Of a stretch of DNA of 64,000 nucleotides, positions 8,364-17,463 are shown one piece after another. Source of the DNA: Clostridia bacterium (GTDB taxonomy: Bacteria; Bacillota; Clostridia; Christensenellales; Borkfalkiaceae); assembly GCA_029066845.1 (NCBI GenBank), contig JAIEFR010000015.1, positions 1 to 64,000 on the forward strand. The letters are read 5' to 3'. The notes under the pieces are model-generated. The model did not search any database and was not told the origin of the DNA. It saw nothing but the letters and a program-made list of their open reading frames with translations. The stretch's first letter is position 1. Every line of letters starts with the position of its first letter. Position numbers and translations under genes: made by a program.

Positions 8364-10037
8364 TTGTCAAATATTTTAACGCCAATAACTCTTTGGAAAA
8401 AATTTAACGACCGTCTTGAAGTTATGCCCGTTACGCTCGGTGACCGCGTTGACGACGGCATAAAGTTCGAGTATCTTAATTTTTCGGGAAGAGATACCGG
8501 AATGGGCAGAGTGACCGTTTACGGGGTTTTGGCAACCAAAGAAGCAAATCCCGCGCACGAGTGCGTTCTTATACTGCGCGACAGCTCCGACGATATTGAC
8601 GAGGGACTTCTGGCTTATTTCGTCAAGTGCGGTTACAGTGCGCTGTGCGTCGATTATGGCGGTGAGCGCGACGGGGTAGAAAGGTATACGCAGTATCCCA
8701 GCAATGTCAGATATGCAAACGTGGAGAAGTGCGGGAGATATAAAGATTACGTTGATTTCAGTGCGGAGCAGACTTGCTGGTACGAGTGGGTTGCGGTTGG
8801 CATTTACGCCCGAAAATTTCTTGCTGAAAGATTTTCCACACAGAATATAGGTTTGGTCGGTATTCGCGACGGCGGAGAAGTTGCCTGGAAGCTTGCCTAT
8901 GCGGCTAGGTTTTCCTGTGCGGTAACCATAAGCGCTTGCGGCTGGAAAGCTTATAAGGGTTTGGAAAAATTCAAGGGACAGGAACCCGAATTCGACGAGG
9001 AAAGGTATCGCTTCGTTGCGGGCATAGATTCGCAGGCGTATGCGCCTTACATTAAATGCCCTATGCTGATGCTGTGCACCACAAACGACCCAGCATTCGA
9101 CTACGACAGGGCGTTCGATACTTTTTGCAGAATAAATCCCGACTTTGCGCGTTCCAGTTCCATTGCGTATTCCATAAATTGCGGCTCGCGTATAGATGTG
9201 CGTTCTACCAACGATATGTTTATGTTCTTGGATGGGTACGTCAAAAATAGACACGTATTTATGCCTAAGCCTGCCGAGGTGAGCGTATTCGCCGACGAGG
9301 AAGGAAATCTTGTTGCTAGGGTTTCCAGCGACAGCCTTGGCATTGTTGAAAAGTGCGGAGTTTATTTCGCCGAGGATTGCTACGACTATGCTACCCGTGC
9401 GTGGTCTGCCGCAAGATATAAACGCACAATCAATTCGCACGAAAGCGAATACTTTCTGGACGTATACGAAAAGAGCAAGGTTTTATTTGTAATGTGCTTT
9501 ACCGAATATTCCAACGGCTTCACCGTCTGGTCTAAGCTTTCGGTAAAAAAGATAAGCGGCAACTTCCGCAATAGTATGGCAAAGTCGAACATTATTTTTA
9601 CCAACAAGTTCGGCACGGAATGTTTTTCTATTGCGGATAGCTCCGGTCACGCGGTAGGCGGAGTTTTATTGACTGACAATGACGCTTTGCCCGAAATTAT
9701 TACCGAGGACGGACTTAAAGGCGTGTATTCAAAGTGCGGGTTGATGACTAACCGCATAAACAATTATCAATACGCGCCGCGCAACGATAGTATTTTGAGC
9801 CTTGACGTCTGTTCCGAGGAGGATATAACCTTAGACGTAAGCCTTAAAAATAAAGAGGACGGAACGGTATATTCGGTTAAACTCTATATTTTGGGCGGTG
9901 TATGGCAAAGTCAGACGCTTAAAGCAAAGGTTTTCAAAAATCAGAACGGCGTGTCTCTGACCAGCTTTGTAATATGTGAATCACTGTCGATAATCGGTAG
10001 CGGCAGGTTTGCACTTAATAATCTTATTTGGCTTTAA
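8364..10037 (+). CDS. Alpha/beta-hydrolase-fold protein lacking the nucleophile serine; unknown function
   Basis: The N-terminal 300 residues have the layout of an acyl-esterase/dienelactone-hydrolase-type alpha/beta hydrolase: a strand, the loop GYSALCVDYGGERDG, a nucleophile-elbow region at about 166-171 and a later APYIKCPMLMLCTTND strand-turn. The elbow, normally G-x-S-x-G-G, reads GIRDGG, so Arg replaces serine. The C-terminal 250 residues look like a beta-rich domain and are unassigned. There is no signal peptide. The start chosen is TTG at 8364 because TGAGGTG sits 6 nt upstream; a GTG at 8355 is possible but would overlap that site. It opens a plus-strand run and is 3 nt from the signal peptidase gene. 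It may be a non-catalytic scaffold or binding protein; no specific role is proposed. Confidence 0.6.
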   Translation: MSNILTPITLWKKFNDRLEVMPVTLGDRVDDGIKFEYLNFSGRDTGMGRVTVYGVLATKEANPAHECVLILRDSSDDIDEGLLAYFVKCGYSALCVDYGGERDGVERYTQYPSNVRYANVEKCGRYKDYVDFSAEQTCWYEWVAVGIYARKFLAERFSTQNIGLVGIRDGGEVAWKLAYAARFSCAVTISACGWKAYKGLEKFKGQEPEFDEERYRFVAGIDSQAYAPYIKCPMLMLCTTNDPAFDYDRAFDTFCRINPDFARSSSIAYSINCGSRIDVRSTNDMFMFLDGYVKNRHVFMPKPAEVSVFADEEGNLVARVSSDSLGIVEKCGVYFAEDCYDYATRAWSAARYKRTINSHESEYFLDVYEKSKVLFVMCFTEYSNGFTVWSKLSVKKISGNFRNSMAKSNIIFTNKFGTECFSIADSSGHAVGGVLLTDNDALPEIITEDGLKGVYSKCGLMTNRINNYQYAPRNDSILSLDVCSEEDITLDVSLKNKEDGTVYSVKLYILGGVWQSQTLKAKVFKNQNGVSLTSFVICESLSIIGSGRFALNNLIWL

Positions 10038-10040
10038 TAA

Positions 10041-10658
10041 ATGCAAGATAAATCTTATAATTTAAAAAATAGAAGCATCGGCGTGTTGGATACGCTGCTC
10101 AGCATACTCTTGTGCGTTATTCTGGTAGTGGCGGTTTTGCGCGTGGCGTTCGGTATTGCATATTTCAGAGTATACGTCGTTGGGTCGTCTATGTCGTCAA
10201 CGCTCGTGGGTGCGCCCAATAAGGATAACAAGGGCGGCGATTACGTTTACGCTTTCCGCACGTCGCATCCCAAGCGCGGTGATATTGTCGTAATCGAAAC
10301 CGACACCAAGACGATAATCAAGCGCGTTATTGCGCTCGGCGGCGATACGGTCGAGCTCAAGGAGGGCGTTCTCTATCTTAACGGTGAGGAGGTTGAAGAG
10401 CCTTACGTCAAAGATGAGAATAATACGCCGTCCGAAAACAGCTATGCCCAGATTGTCGTGCCCGAAGGCAGAATGTTCTGTCTTGGCGATAACAGGAACG
10501 TCAGCGTAGACAGTCGTTCGGAAACCTACGGTTGTATGCCGATTAGCTGGACTGCCGGCGTAGTTGCCGACTGGTCGATGTCGTTCAAGGGTGCCATTAC
10601 GGCGTTTAACGGTTTTATTGATTTTACTCTGCCGGATATGTTCGGCGGCAAAAAATAA
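10041..10658 (+). CDS. lepB: Type I signal peptidase
   Basis: Cleaves signal peptides of Sec/Tat-exported proteins on the outer face of the membrane. One N-terminal membrane helix (about 15-40) precedes the S26 peptidase domain. The catalytic serine lies in VGSSMSSTL (about residue 50) and the general-base lysine in IIKRVIALGGD (about residue 94). Box E is visible as LGDNRNVSVDSR. The 205-aa length and single helix fit Gram-positive SipS-type enzymes. The ATG begins 3 nt after the upstream stop, so the two genes are probably co-transcribed. Several proteins in this window with signal sequences (both carboxypeptidases, the surface protein) are plausible substrates. Confidence 0.95.
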   Translation: MQDKSYNLKNRSIGVLDTLLSILLCVILVVAVLRVAFGIAYFRVYVVGSSMSSTLVGAPNKDNKGGDYVYAFRTSHPKRGDIVVIETDTKTIIKRVIALGGDTVELKEGVLYLNGEEVEEPYVKDENNTPSENSYAQIVVPEGRMFCLGDNRNVSVDSRSETYGCMPISWTAGVVADWSMSFKGAITAFNGFIDFTLPDMFGGKK

Positions 10659-10673
10659 TTTACGGAGATTTTT

Positions 10674-10943
10674 ATGCGTGCAGTAGTTACCGTGGTCGGT
10701 AAGGATAAAACGGGAATCATTTCAAAGGTCAGCACTTTTCTTGCGGAAAAGCAGGTCAATATTCTCGACATCAGCCAAACTATTTTGGAAGATTATTTTG
10801 CTATGATTATGCTGGTTGATATGAGCAACGCCAGCCAGAAGCTTGCGGATTTGGCGGAAGAGTGCAGAGTAATGGGTGAAAAAATAGGTATGTCCGTTCA
10901 CCTTCAGCACGAAGATATATTCAACGCGATGCACAGCATCTGA
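10674..10943 (+). CDS. ACT domain protein, UPF0237 family
   Basis: An 89-aa stand-alone ACT domain: [20 protein letters not shown] with a beta-alpha-beta pattern, ending in a polar helix. ACT domains bind amino acids or similar small ligands, and this family is related in fold to GcvR. It has GGAG 7 nt before the ATG and is followed 8 nt later by the UPF0210 gene. This pairing is conserved in many Firmicutes and suggests the ACT protein senses a ligand for its partner. The ligand is unknown. Confidence 0.88.
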   Translation: MRAVVTVVGKDKTGIISKVSTFLAEKQVNILDISQTILEDYFAMIMLVDMSNASQKLADLAEECRVMGEKIGMSVHLQHEDIFNAMHSI

Positions 10944-10951
10944 GGTTAAAT

Positions 10952-12307
10952 ATGTTCAATTATAAAGACGTACTTGAAACTATTGAAATGGTCGAGCGCG
11001 AGCACCTGGATATCAGAACGGTAACTATGGGCATCTCGCTTTTGCCGTGCATAAGGGCAACCGGCGAAGCCACGGCGCAGACTGTTTATGACCTCGTCTG
11101 TAAAAAAGCGGAAAATATAGTCAAAGTTACAGAAGAGCTTTCTAAGGAATACGGCATACCTATAGTCAATAAACGCGTGTCGGTTACGCCCGTCAGTCTG
11201 ATTTGCGCTGCATTTCCCGAAAAGTCCGTGCTTGTAGGGCGTGCCCTGGACAAGGCTGCAAAGACGCTCGGGATTGATTTCTTGGGCGGCTATTCGGCGC
11301 TTGTGCATAAGGGAACAGCCGATTACGAGAGAGTATTTTTAAATACTATTCCCGAAGTGCTGGCAACGACGGATATGCTGTGTTCGTCTGTAAACGTCGG
11401 CTCTTCCAAGTCGGGTATCAATATGGACGCCGTCAAGCTGATGGGACAAGTCGTTAAAGACACTGCCGCGGCAACTGCTGAAAGAGACGGCTTCGGCTGT
11501 GCAAAGCTGGTCGTGTTCTGTAACGCCGTAGAGGACAATCCTTTTATGGCTGGCGCATTCCACGGCGTCGGTGAAAGCGATACGGTCATCAACGTAGGCG
11601 TATCTGGTCCCGGAGTCGTTCAGCACGCTATCGAAGCGGTGCCTGACGCCGATCTGGCAGAGCTTGCGGAAACCATAAAATGCACGGCGTTTAAGATTAC
11701 GAGAGCGGGTCAGCTCATTGCTAAACAGGCGGCTAAGAGGTTAAATGCACGTTTCGGAATAGTTGATCTGTCGCTTGCGCCTACGCCCGCGCGCGGGGAT
11801 TCCGTTGCGCAGATTTTGGAAGGTATCGGTCTGGAAAGCGTCGGTACGCACGGAACTACGGCGTGTCTGGCAATGCTCAACGATGCTGTTAAAAAGGGCG
11901 GCGTAATGGCAAGCTCTATGGTCGGCGGACTTTCGGGTGCATTTATACCCGTCTCCGAGGATATAGGTATGATAGAGGCTGCGGAGCGCGGAGATATAAA
12001 TCTCGATAAGCTGGAAGCTATGACGGCGGTTTGCTCTGTTGGGCTTGATATGATAGCAATTCCCGGAGATACGCCTGCTTCAACGATAAGCGCGATTATT
12101 GCGGATGAAGCCGCAATCGGTATGATAAACAATAAGACGACGGCAGTCAGAGTTATTCCCGTGCCCGGGAAAAAAGTCGGTGAAGAGGTTAATTTCGGCG
12201 GGCTTTTGGGCAGAGCGCCTATAATGCCTGTACACGACAAGTCAAGTGAAAAATTTATTTCGCGCGGCGGATTGATTCCCGCCCCGATACATTCAAATAA
12301 GAATTAA
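10952..12307 (+). CDS. UPF0210 (PFL-type, DUF711) family protein
   Basis: A 451-aa soluble protein of the UPF0210/DUF711 family, full length for the family. Recognisable segments are the N-terminal [15 protein letters not shown], the Gly-rich [20 protein letters not shown], and [20 protein letters not shown]. The family is structurally related to the pyruvate formate-lyase fold, but no glycyl-radical site is seen. It is paired with the upstream ACT gene (8-nt gap). The biochemical role is unknown; coupling to an ACT domain suggests amino-acid-linked metabolism, which is inference. Confidence 0.88.
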   Translation: MFNYKDVLETIEMVEREHLDIRTVTMGISLLPCIRATGEATAQTVYDLVCKKAENIVKVTEELSKEYGIPIVNKRVSVTPVSLICAAFPEKSVLVGRALDKAAKTLGIDFLGGYSALVHKGTADYERVFLNTIPEVLATTDMLCSSVNVGSSKSGINMDAVKLMGQVVKDTAAATAERDGFGCAKLVVFCNAVEDNPFMAGAFHGVGESDTVINVGVSGPGVVQHAIEAVPDADLAELAETIKCTAFKITRAGQLIAKQAAKRLNARFGIVDLSLAPTPARGDSVAQILEGIGLESVGTHGTTACLAMLNDAVKKGGVMASSMVGGLSGAFIPVSEDIGMIEAAERGDINLDKLEAMTAVCSVGLDMIAIPGDTPASTISAIIADEAAIGMINNKTTAVRVIPVPGKKVGEEVNFGGLLGRAPIMPVHDKSSEKFISRGGLIPAPIHSNKN

Positions 12308-12320
12308 AAAAAGGAAGTGA

Positions 12321-14099
12321 ATGATGGAAAGAAAAGAAGTTGACGTACAACACACCTGGGACGTTGAACAGATTTATACAAGCGACGAACTTTGGGAAAA
12401 GGCTGCCGACGAGTTAAATTCCAAACTGGATTTTTCCAAATATGCCGGCAAACTCGGTGATAAAGAAACACTTTTGAAGTACCTTAAAGAAAACGATAAG
12501 GTTACCGAAGAGTTGGAACGCCTGGCGGTGTATGCCAATTTGAAACGCGACGAGGATACGAGAGTTGCAAAGTACAACGCGTACAGCGGAAAAGTCGATA
12601 TGATTTATTCGCGCTATTGCTCGGCAACTGCATTTTTCGAACCCGAGATGGCAGCGCAGGATAATGAATACTTACAGGAGCTTACGGAAGATTCCGACTT
12701 TGCCGATTACGATTATCAAATCCAGCTCTTGATTAAGCGCAAGGCTCACGTCGTAAGCGAGAAGGAGGAAAAGCTGGTTGCTCTTTCAAGCGAAGCTCTC
12801 GGCACTTTCAGCGACATTTTTGCAATGATTGACAATGCGGATTTGCCGTTACCTGCGATAGAGTATCAGGGAAAACCGTGCAAGCTTTCCCACGGACTGT
12901 ACGGCTTGATTCTTCATTCCAATGACAGGGCAAAGCGTGCGGAAGCTTATAAAAAGTATTATTCCGCTTATATAAGCTTGCTGAACACGATTACGGCAAA
13001 CTATTACGGCAACGTAAAGAAAGACGTATTTTTGAGCAAGGTTTACAATTTTGACTCCTGTTTGTCGCACGCTCTCTTTAACGAGGACGTAGATAAGAAG
13101 GTATACGAAAATCTGTTGGAAAGCGTTACCGAGAATTGCGCGGTAATGCACAGATATATTGCCGACAGAAAAAAGATTTTAAATTACGAAAAACTTTATT
13201 TCTACGACGTGTATGCGCCGCTTGTGGGCAACGTAGAAATTAAAATGCCCTACGACGAAGCTTACGAGTACGTTATTAAAGGGCTTTCGGCATTAGGTAG
13301 AGAATATCAGGAATTGTTGCGCACTGGTCGCGACGAACGCTGGATAGACGTGGAGGAGACCGACGGTAAACGTAACGGCGCTTATTCCGCAGCCGTTTAC
13401 GGCGTTCATCCCTACGTGCTTTTGAATTATCAGCCCACGCTGACCGATATATTTACGATTGCTCACGAAATGGGACATTCGCTCCATACGTATTTCTCGC
13501 AGAAAAACCAGCCTTATGCAAAGAGTGAGTACAAAATCTTCGTGGCTGAGGTTGCAAGCACGGTAAACGAAGTGCTTCTTTTAAAGGATATGCTTGCACA
13601 CGCGCTGGATGCAAATCTTAAAAAGTATCTGCTCAATTACTATCTCGATTCAATGCGTGCGACGCTCCACAGACAGACGATGTTTGCCGAGTTCGAATAC
13701 GAAGCGCACAAGGCGGTTGAGGAAGGCAATCCTTTGACTAGAGAAAACCTGTGCGAAATATATGCGAATATAGGTAAAAAGTATTACGGTGACGAAATCG
13801 AACACGATTACGAGATTTCGTGCGAGTGGTGCAGAATACCGCACTTCTATTCATCCTTCTACGTGTACAAATATGCAACGGGGATTATTGCGGCAATAAA
13901 CATCGTACACAGGATTCTGAATGAAGGGGAACAGGCGGTTGAAGATTACTTCAAATTCTTATCCGGCGGTTCGTCAACCGATCCCGTGTCGTTGCTCAAA
14001 CTTGCCGGGGTTGACCTTTCGACAAAGGAACCTTTTGAATTTGCAATGAAGGAATTTGAGCAAACTCTTACCGAATTTGAAAAATTAATGAAAATATAA
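12321..14099 (+). CDS. pepF: Oligoendopeptidase F, M3B zinc metallopeptidase
   Basis: A cytoplasmic zinc peptidase that trims oligopeptides. The M3 active site HEMGHSLHTYF starts at about residue 382, with the third metal ligand expected in the following KIFVAEVASTVNE helix. The N-terminal helical domain (VQHTWDVEQIYTSDELWE) and the C-terminal signature near IPHFYSSFYVYKYATG complete a full-length 592-aa member. Translation starts at ATG 12321 with AAGGAAGTGA just upstream; the next codon is also ATG. It is followed 6 nt later by dnaB. Confidence 0.95.
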   Translation: MMERKEVDVQHTWDVEQIYTSDELWEKAADELNSKLDFSKYAGKLGDKETLLKYLKENDKVTEELERLAVYANLKRDEDTRVAKYNAYSGKVDMIYSRYCSATAFFEPEMAAQDNEYLQELTEDSDFADYDYQIQLLIKRKAHVVSEKEEKLVALSSEALGTFSDIFAMIDNADLPLPAIEYQGKPCKLSHGLYGLILHSNDRAKRAEAYKKYYSAYISLLNTITANYYGNVKKDVFLSKVYNFDSCLSHALFNEDVDKKVYENLLESVTENCAVMHRYIADRKKILNYEKLYFYDVYAPLVGNVEIKMPYDEAYEYVIKGLSALGREYQELLRTGRDERWIDVEETDGKRNGAYSAAVYGVHPYVLLNYQPTLTDIFTIAHEMGHSLHTYFSQKNQPYAKSEYKIFVAEVASTVNEVLLLKDMLAHALDANLKKYLLNYYLDSMRATLHRQTMFAEFEYEAHKAVEEGNPLTRENLCEIYANIGKKYYGDEIEHDYEISCEWCRIPHFYSSFYVYKYATGIIAAINIVHRILNEGEQAVEDYFKFLSGGSSTDPVSLLKLAGVDLSTKEPFEFAMKEFEQTLTEFEKLMKI

Positions 14100-14105
14100 A
14101 GTACT

Positions 14106-15569
14106 ATGTCAGACAAAAACAACGTTTTACCCAACAATTTAGACGCGGAACAGGCACTTTTGGGCTGTATGCTCATAGATAACGGCATTCTTTCCGACGT
14201 TTTGGAAAATCTTGCGGAAGATGATTTTTATCAGGAATCTCACCAGTATATTCTTTCCGCAATGAAAATTGTATACTACGAGCATAAGCCTCTGGATTTG
14301 GTTACGCTTGCGGATAAGCTGGAAACAGAGGGCAATCTGGATAGGAGCGGCGGACTTTCGTATCTGACAAACCTTACTCAGGTTACTCCTTCGTCGGCGA
14401 ATTACAGTCACTATTTTGATATAGTAAAGCGTGATTCGATAAACAGAAAGCTGATAAAATCGGCAAGAGAAATTATCAAATACGCGCAGACCAGCGACGA
14501 CAATCTGAAGAGCGTTCAATATGCAGAGGAGCTTGTTTACGAAATTTCCAAAACAAACGATTCGTCGTCGGTTAATGATATACGTGAAAGCGACGGTATT
14601 GACGCCGTTTTGGATAAGTTCCAGAAACTGGACAAGAATAAGGATTCCTTCCGCGGCGTTCAGACCGGGCTTATTAAGCTCGACAGACTGACGAACGGCT
14701 TGCAAAAGTCCGATTTGATAGTTCTTGCAGCCCGTCCCGGTATGGGTAAAACCTCGCTCGCAATGAATATTGTGGAAAACGCGGCGTTAAATAACGACAA
14801 GGTTTGCGTTGTTTTTTCCTTGGAAATGCCCGAAATTCAGATAATTCAAAGACTTTTATGCGGTTTTGCGGGTGTTTCTATGTCGGACGCGCTTGCCGGC
14901 GGCGGTAAACTCAGCACCAACGATTGGAAGAAGTTGACTAAGGCGGCAGAAAAGCTGAGGAAGAGCAGGATTTTTATTGACGATTCCTCCCGCGTGACCC
15001 CGGCTGAAATACTTTCTAAATGCAGAAGAATCAAATCGAAAAACAACGGTCAGCTTGACCTCGTTATGATTGACTATATTCAGCTTATGTCAAGCGGCAA
15101 GAAGAACGCAGAGCAGAACAGGACACAGGAAGTTGCCGACATCACGCGTGAGCTGAAAATTATGGCAAAGGAATTGGACGTTCCCGTAATTGCACTGTCG
15201 CAGCTCAGGCGTATGCAAACTAAAGAGCCGCAGCTTTCCGACTTGAGAGAGTCCGGAGCGATCGAGCAGGATGCAGACATAGTAATGTTTATAAACCGCC
15301 CCGACGTTACCGCGAGTGAGGAGGAGCTGAAAAAGGGCAATATAATAAAAGGTATGGCTGACCTCATTATTGCAAAGCACAGAAACGGCGGACTCGACAG
15401 AATTAAGCTGCGCTTCAAGGGCGAGCTTACTAAATTCGTCAATCCAGAACCCGGGGACGGCATCGAAGAGCCCGTCTACGACAACTCGCCTGTGCCCGAT
15501 TATGCTCCGCCCGCAGAGGAAACCGACGGAAGCGTAATATTTTCAGACGAGGACCAGCCGCCGTTTTAA
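14106..15569 (+). CDS. dnaB: Replicative DNA helicase (DnaB family)
   Basis: A hexameric 5'-3' helicase that unwinds DNA at the replication fork and binds primase. The N-terminal helical domain (NLDAEQALLGCMLIDN, residues 8-110) and linker precede the RecA-like domain: Walker A ARPGMGKTS at about 207-215, Walker B DLVMIDYIQLM, and the DnaB motifs ALSQLRR and DLRESGAIEQDADIV. Length 487 aa, with an acidic C-terminus. In Bacillus nomenclature this is dnaC. It lies in the plus-strand housekeeping run, 6 kb from the divergently transcribed DnaD-like and G39P-like genes that may load it. Confidence 0.97.
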   Translation: MSDKNNVLPNNLDAEQALLGCMLIDNGILSDVLENLAEDDFYQESHQYILSAMKIVYYEHKPLDLVTLADKLETEGNLDRSGGLSYLTNLTQVTPSSANYSHYFDIVKRDSINRKLIKSAREIIKYAQTSDDNLKSVQYAEELVYEISKTNDSSSVNDIRESDGIDAVLDKFQKLDKNKDSFRGVQTGLIKLDRLTNGLQKSDLIVLAARPGMGKTSLAMNIVENAALNNDKVCVVFSLEMPEIQIIQRLLCGFAGVSMSDALAGGGKLSTNDWKKLTKAAEKLRKSRIFIDDSSRVTPAEILSKCRRIKSKNNGQLDLVMIDYIQLMSSGKKNAEQNRTQEVADITRELKIMAKELDVPVIALSQLRRMQTKEPQLSDLRESGAIEQDADIVMFINRPDVTASEEELKKGNIIKGMADLIIAKHRNGGLDRIKLRFKGELTKFVNPEPGDGIEEPVYDNSPVPDYAPPAEETDGSVIFSDEDQPPF

Positions 15570-15572
15570 ATT

Positions 15573-16562
15573 ATGATTACTCACGTTTTACCGATAGATA
15601 ACATTTCGTTGGAAATGGCTAAAAACGAGATAATGCATAGCGGCGTAGTGGCTTTCCCCACCGAAACGGTTTACGGACTTGCTGCAAACGCCTTCGATAC
15701 CGTTGCGGTTGAGAAGGTCTTTGAGGTAAAGGGGCGCCCAAACGATAATCCGCTGATTGTGCACGTACATAAGGATTACGATTTGTCGGAGCTCGTCGAG
15801 GATATTCAGCCTTACACGGAGTTGTTGTCCAAAGCGTTTTTGCCCGGACCTCTGACTATGGTTTATAAGAGCAAGGGCACGGTCAGCAGAGCTGTTTCCT
15901 GCGGATTGGATACGGTTGCGATACGTATTCCGTCGCATAAGGGCGCGCAGAGTTTTCTTAAATATGTTAATGTTCCTATCGCCGCGCCTAGTGCAAATTT
16001 GTCAAAACACGTAAGCCCGGTTACGGCACAGCACGTTTTTGACGATTTGAACGGTAAAATTTCGCTTATTCTGGACGGCGGTAAATGCTCGGGGGGAATT
16101 GAAAGCACCGTCCTGGATTGCACGGGTAAAGTCCCCTGCGTTCTCAGAAGTGGACTTATCAGCCGTGAAATGATTGCCCAGGTTGTTGGGGAGTGTGACG
16201 AATACGTTTTCAAGGATGGTGAAAAGGTACGCTCGCCCGGTATGAAATACAAGCATTATTCACCTAAGTGCGAAACGGTGCTTTTCAGCTTTGACGACAA
16301 GGAAAAGGCGTTTGAATTGTATAAAGCCAAGTTGTCGGTCGGCGTGAAGGCGTTTCTGATGTGCGACGACGAGGTTGCAAAGCTGTCGGGTTGTGCCGAT
16401 ATACTCAATTTGGGTAAGACAGAAAACGAAATTGCGGCCAATTTATACGATAAGTTGCGTGAGGGCGAGGCGGTGGCGGAGTTAATCATAGCCGTTGCTC
16501 CCCAAAAGCAGGACGGCGTAATGGTTGGTGTAATGAATAGATTAAAAAAGGCGTGCGGTTAA
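15573..16562 (+). CDS. tsaC: L-threonylcarbamoyladenylate synthase (TsaC/Sua5 family)
   Basis: Makes threonylcarbamoyl-AMP from Thr, bicarbonate and ATP, the first step of t6A37 modification of ANN-decoding tRNAs such as the tRNA-Thr in this window. The YrdC domain occupies residues 1-200: VVAFPTETVYGLAANA, KVFEVKGRPNDNPLIVHV, and a Pro/Gly-rich GPLTMVYKSKG. A C-terminal Sua5 domain (about 215-325) follows the linker PGMKYKHYSPKC, so it is the long Sua5 type (329 aa). The start is 3 nt after the dnaB stop. Confidence 0.93.
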   Translation: MITHVLPIDNISLEMAKNEIMHSGVVAFPTETVYGLAANAFDTVAVEKVFEVKGRPNDNPLIVHVHKDYDLSELVEDIQPYTELLSKAFLPGPLTMVYKSKGTVSRAVSCGLDTVAIRIPSHKGAQSFLKYVNVPIAAPSANLSKHVSPVTAQHVFDDLNGKISLILDGGKCSGGIESTVLDCTGKVPCVLRSGLISREMIAQVVGECDEYVFKDGEKVRSPGMKYKHYSPKCETVLFSFDDKEKAFELYKAKLSVGVKAFLMCDDEVAKLSGCADILNLGKTENEIAANLYDKLREGEAVAELIIAVAPQKQDGVMVGVMNRLKKACG

Positions 16563-16563
16563 A

Positions 16564-17010
16564 ATGAGACGAAAGAAGATTTTGTTCGTGTGTACGGGTA
16601 ACACGTGTCGTAGCCCTATGGCGGAAGCGTTACTCAAAGACGAAATCAAAAAGAGGAGAATCAGATGGTGGGACGTGACTTCGCGCGGGTTAAATGCGGA
16701 GGTCGGCGGAACTATAAGCAACAATTCCGCCCTTGCGCTTGAAGAAATCGGAATTTCATTGCCGAAATTTAAACCGCGCCAATTAACGCAGTCGCTGGTT
16801 GAAAGCTGCACGCTTGTAGTTACTATGACCGAACAGCAAAGGCAGATGCTGGAAGAGTGCGGAAACGTGAGAAGCGTTAAGGACATTTGCGGCTACGACG
16901 TGCCCGACCCGTACGGTTACGGTCTGGACGTGTACGAGATGACGCGCGATATTTTAAAAAGAGCGTGTGAAATTATAGTTGAGGAATATATTTTAAAGTT
17001 TGAGGAATAA
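16564..17010 (+). CDS. Low-molecular-weight protein tyrosine/arginine phosphatase
   Basis: The N-terminal P-loop CTGNTCRSP carries the CX5R catalytic motif (Cys near residue 11), and the general-acid loop is visible as DVPDPYGYG. At 148 aa it is the usual LMW-PTP length. In Firmicutes the YwlE-type enzyme, located beside tsaC/ywlC and rpiB/ywlF exactly as here, is a protein-arginine phosphatase. The Thr (rather than Ile) after GN in CTGNT is the residue associated with arginine specificity in YwlE, so arginine phosphatase activity is likely but inferred. No McsB kinase is in the window. It begins 1 nt after the tsaC stop. Confidence 0.92.
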   Translation: MRRKKILFVCTGNTCRSPMAEALLKDEIKKRRIRWWDVTSRGLNAEVGGTISNNSALALEEIGISLPKFKPRQLTQSLVESCTLVVTMTEQQRQMLEECGNVRSVKDICGYDVPDPYGYGLDVYEMTRDILKRACEIIVEEYILKFEE

Positions 17011-17012
17011 AT

Positions 17013-17462
17013 ATGAAAATTGCACTTGCCTGCGACCACGGCGGACTGAATTTAAAGAATGCGGTAAAAGACTATCTTGAAAAGCACGGATACGAATACG
17101 TAGATTTCGGAACGAATACCACCGACAGTTGCGATTATCCCGATTATGCGTTGCCAGCTGCCGAAGCGGTTGCCAGAGGCGAATGCGACAGGGGCATTTT
17201 GATATGCTCCACGGGAATAGGCGTGTCTATTGTCGCGAATAAGGTGCCCGGAGTCAGGTGTGCGCACTGTCACGACGTTTATTGCGCGACTTTTACGCGC
17301 CTTCACAATAACGCAAACGTTTTGGCAATGGGTGAAAAGGTTGTCGGCGTCGGTTACGCTTTGCAGATTGCTGAAGCTTTTTTAACCACTGGATTCGAGG
17401 GCGGCAGGCACGAAAGGCGCGTGGATAAAATTACCGCAATCGAAAAGAAGTACGGAAAATAA
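17013..17462 (+). CDS. rpiB: Ribose-5-phosphate isomerase B
   Basis: Interconverts ribose-5-phosphate and ribulose-5-phosphate, linking the pentose-phosphate pathway to PRPP and hence to purine and histidine synthesis. The LacA/RpiB fold is clear: MKIALACDHGG at the N-terminus, CSTGIGVSIVANKVPGVRCA with the catalytic Cys, then HNNANVLAMGEKVVG. 149 aa is full length. Same tight operon as tsaC and the phosphatase (2-nt gap); this trio is a conserved Firmicutes neighbourhood. Confidence 0.96.
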   Translation: MKIALACDHGGLNLKNAVKDYLEKHGYEYVDFGTNTTDSCDYPDYALPAAEAVARGECDRGILICSTGIGVSIVANKVPGVRCAHCHDVYCATFTRLHNNANVLAMGEKVVGVGYALQIAEAFLTTGFEGGRHERRVDKITAIEKKYGK

Positions 17463-17463
17463 G

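Noticed and set aside
8376-9440. Long minus-strand reading frame (354 codons) opposite the hydrolase-like gene
   Set aside because: No ribosome site, no recognisable domain, and its composition is that of an antisense shadow of a well-supported gene.
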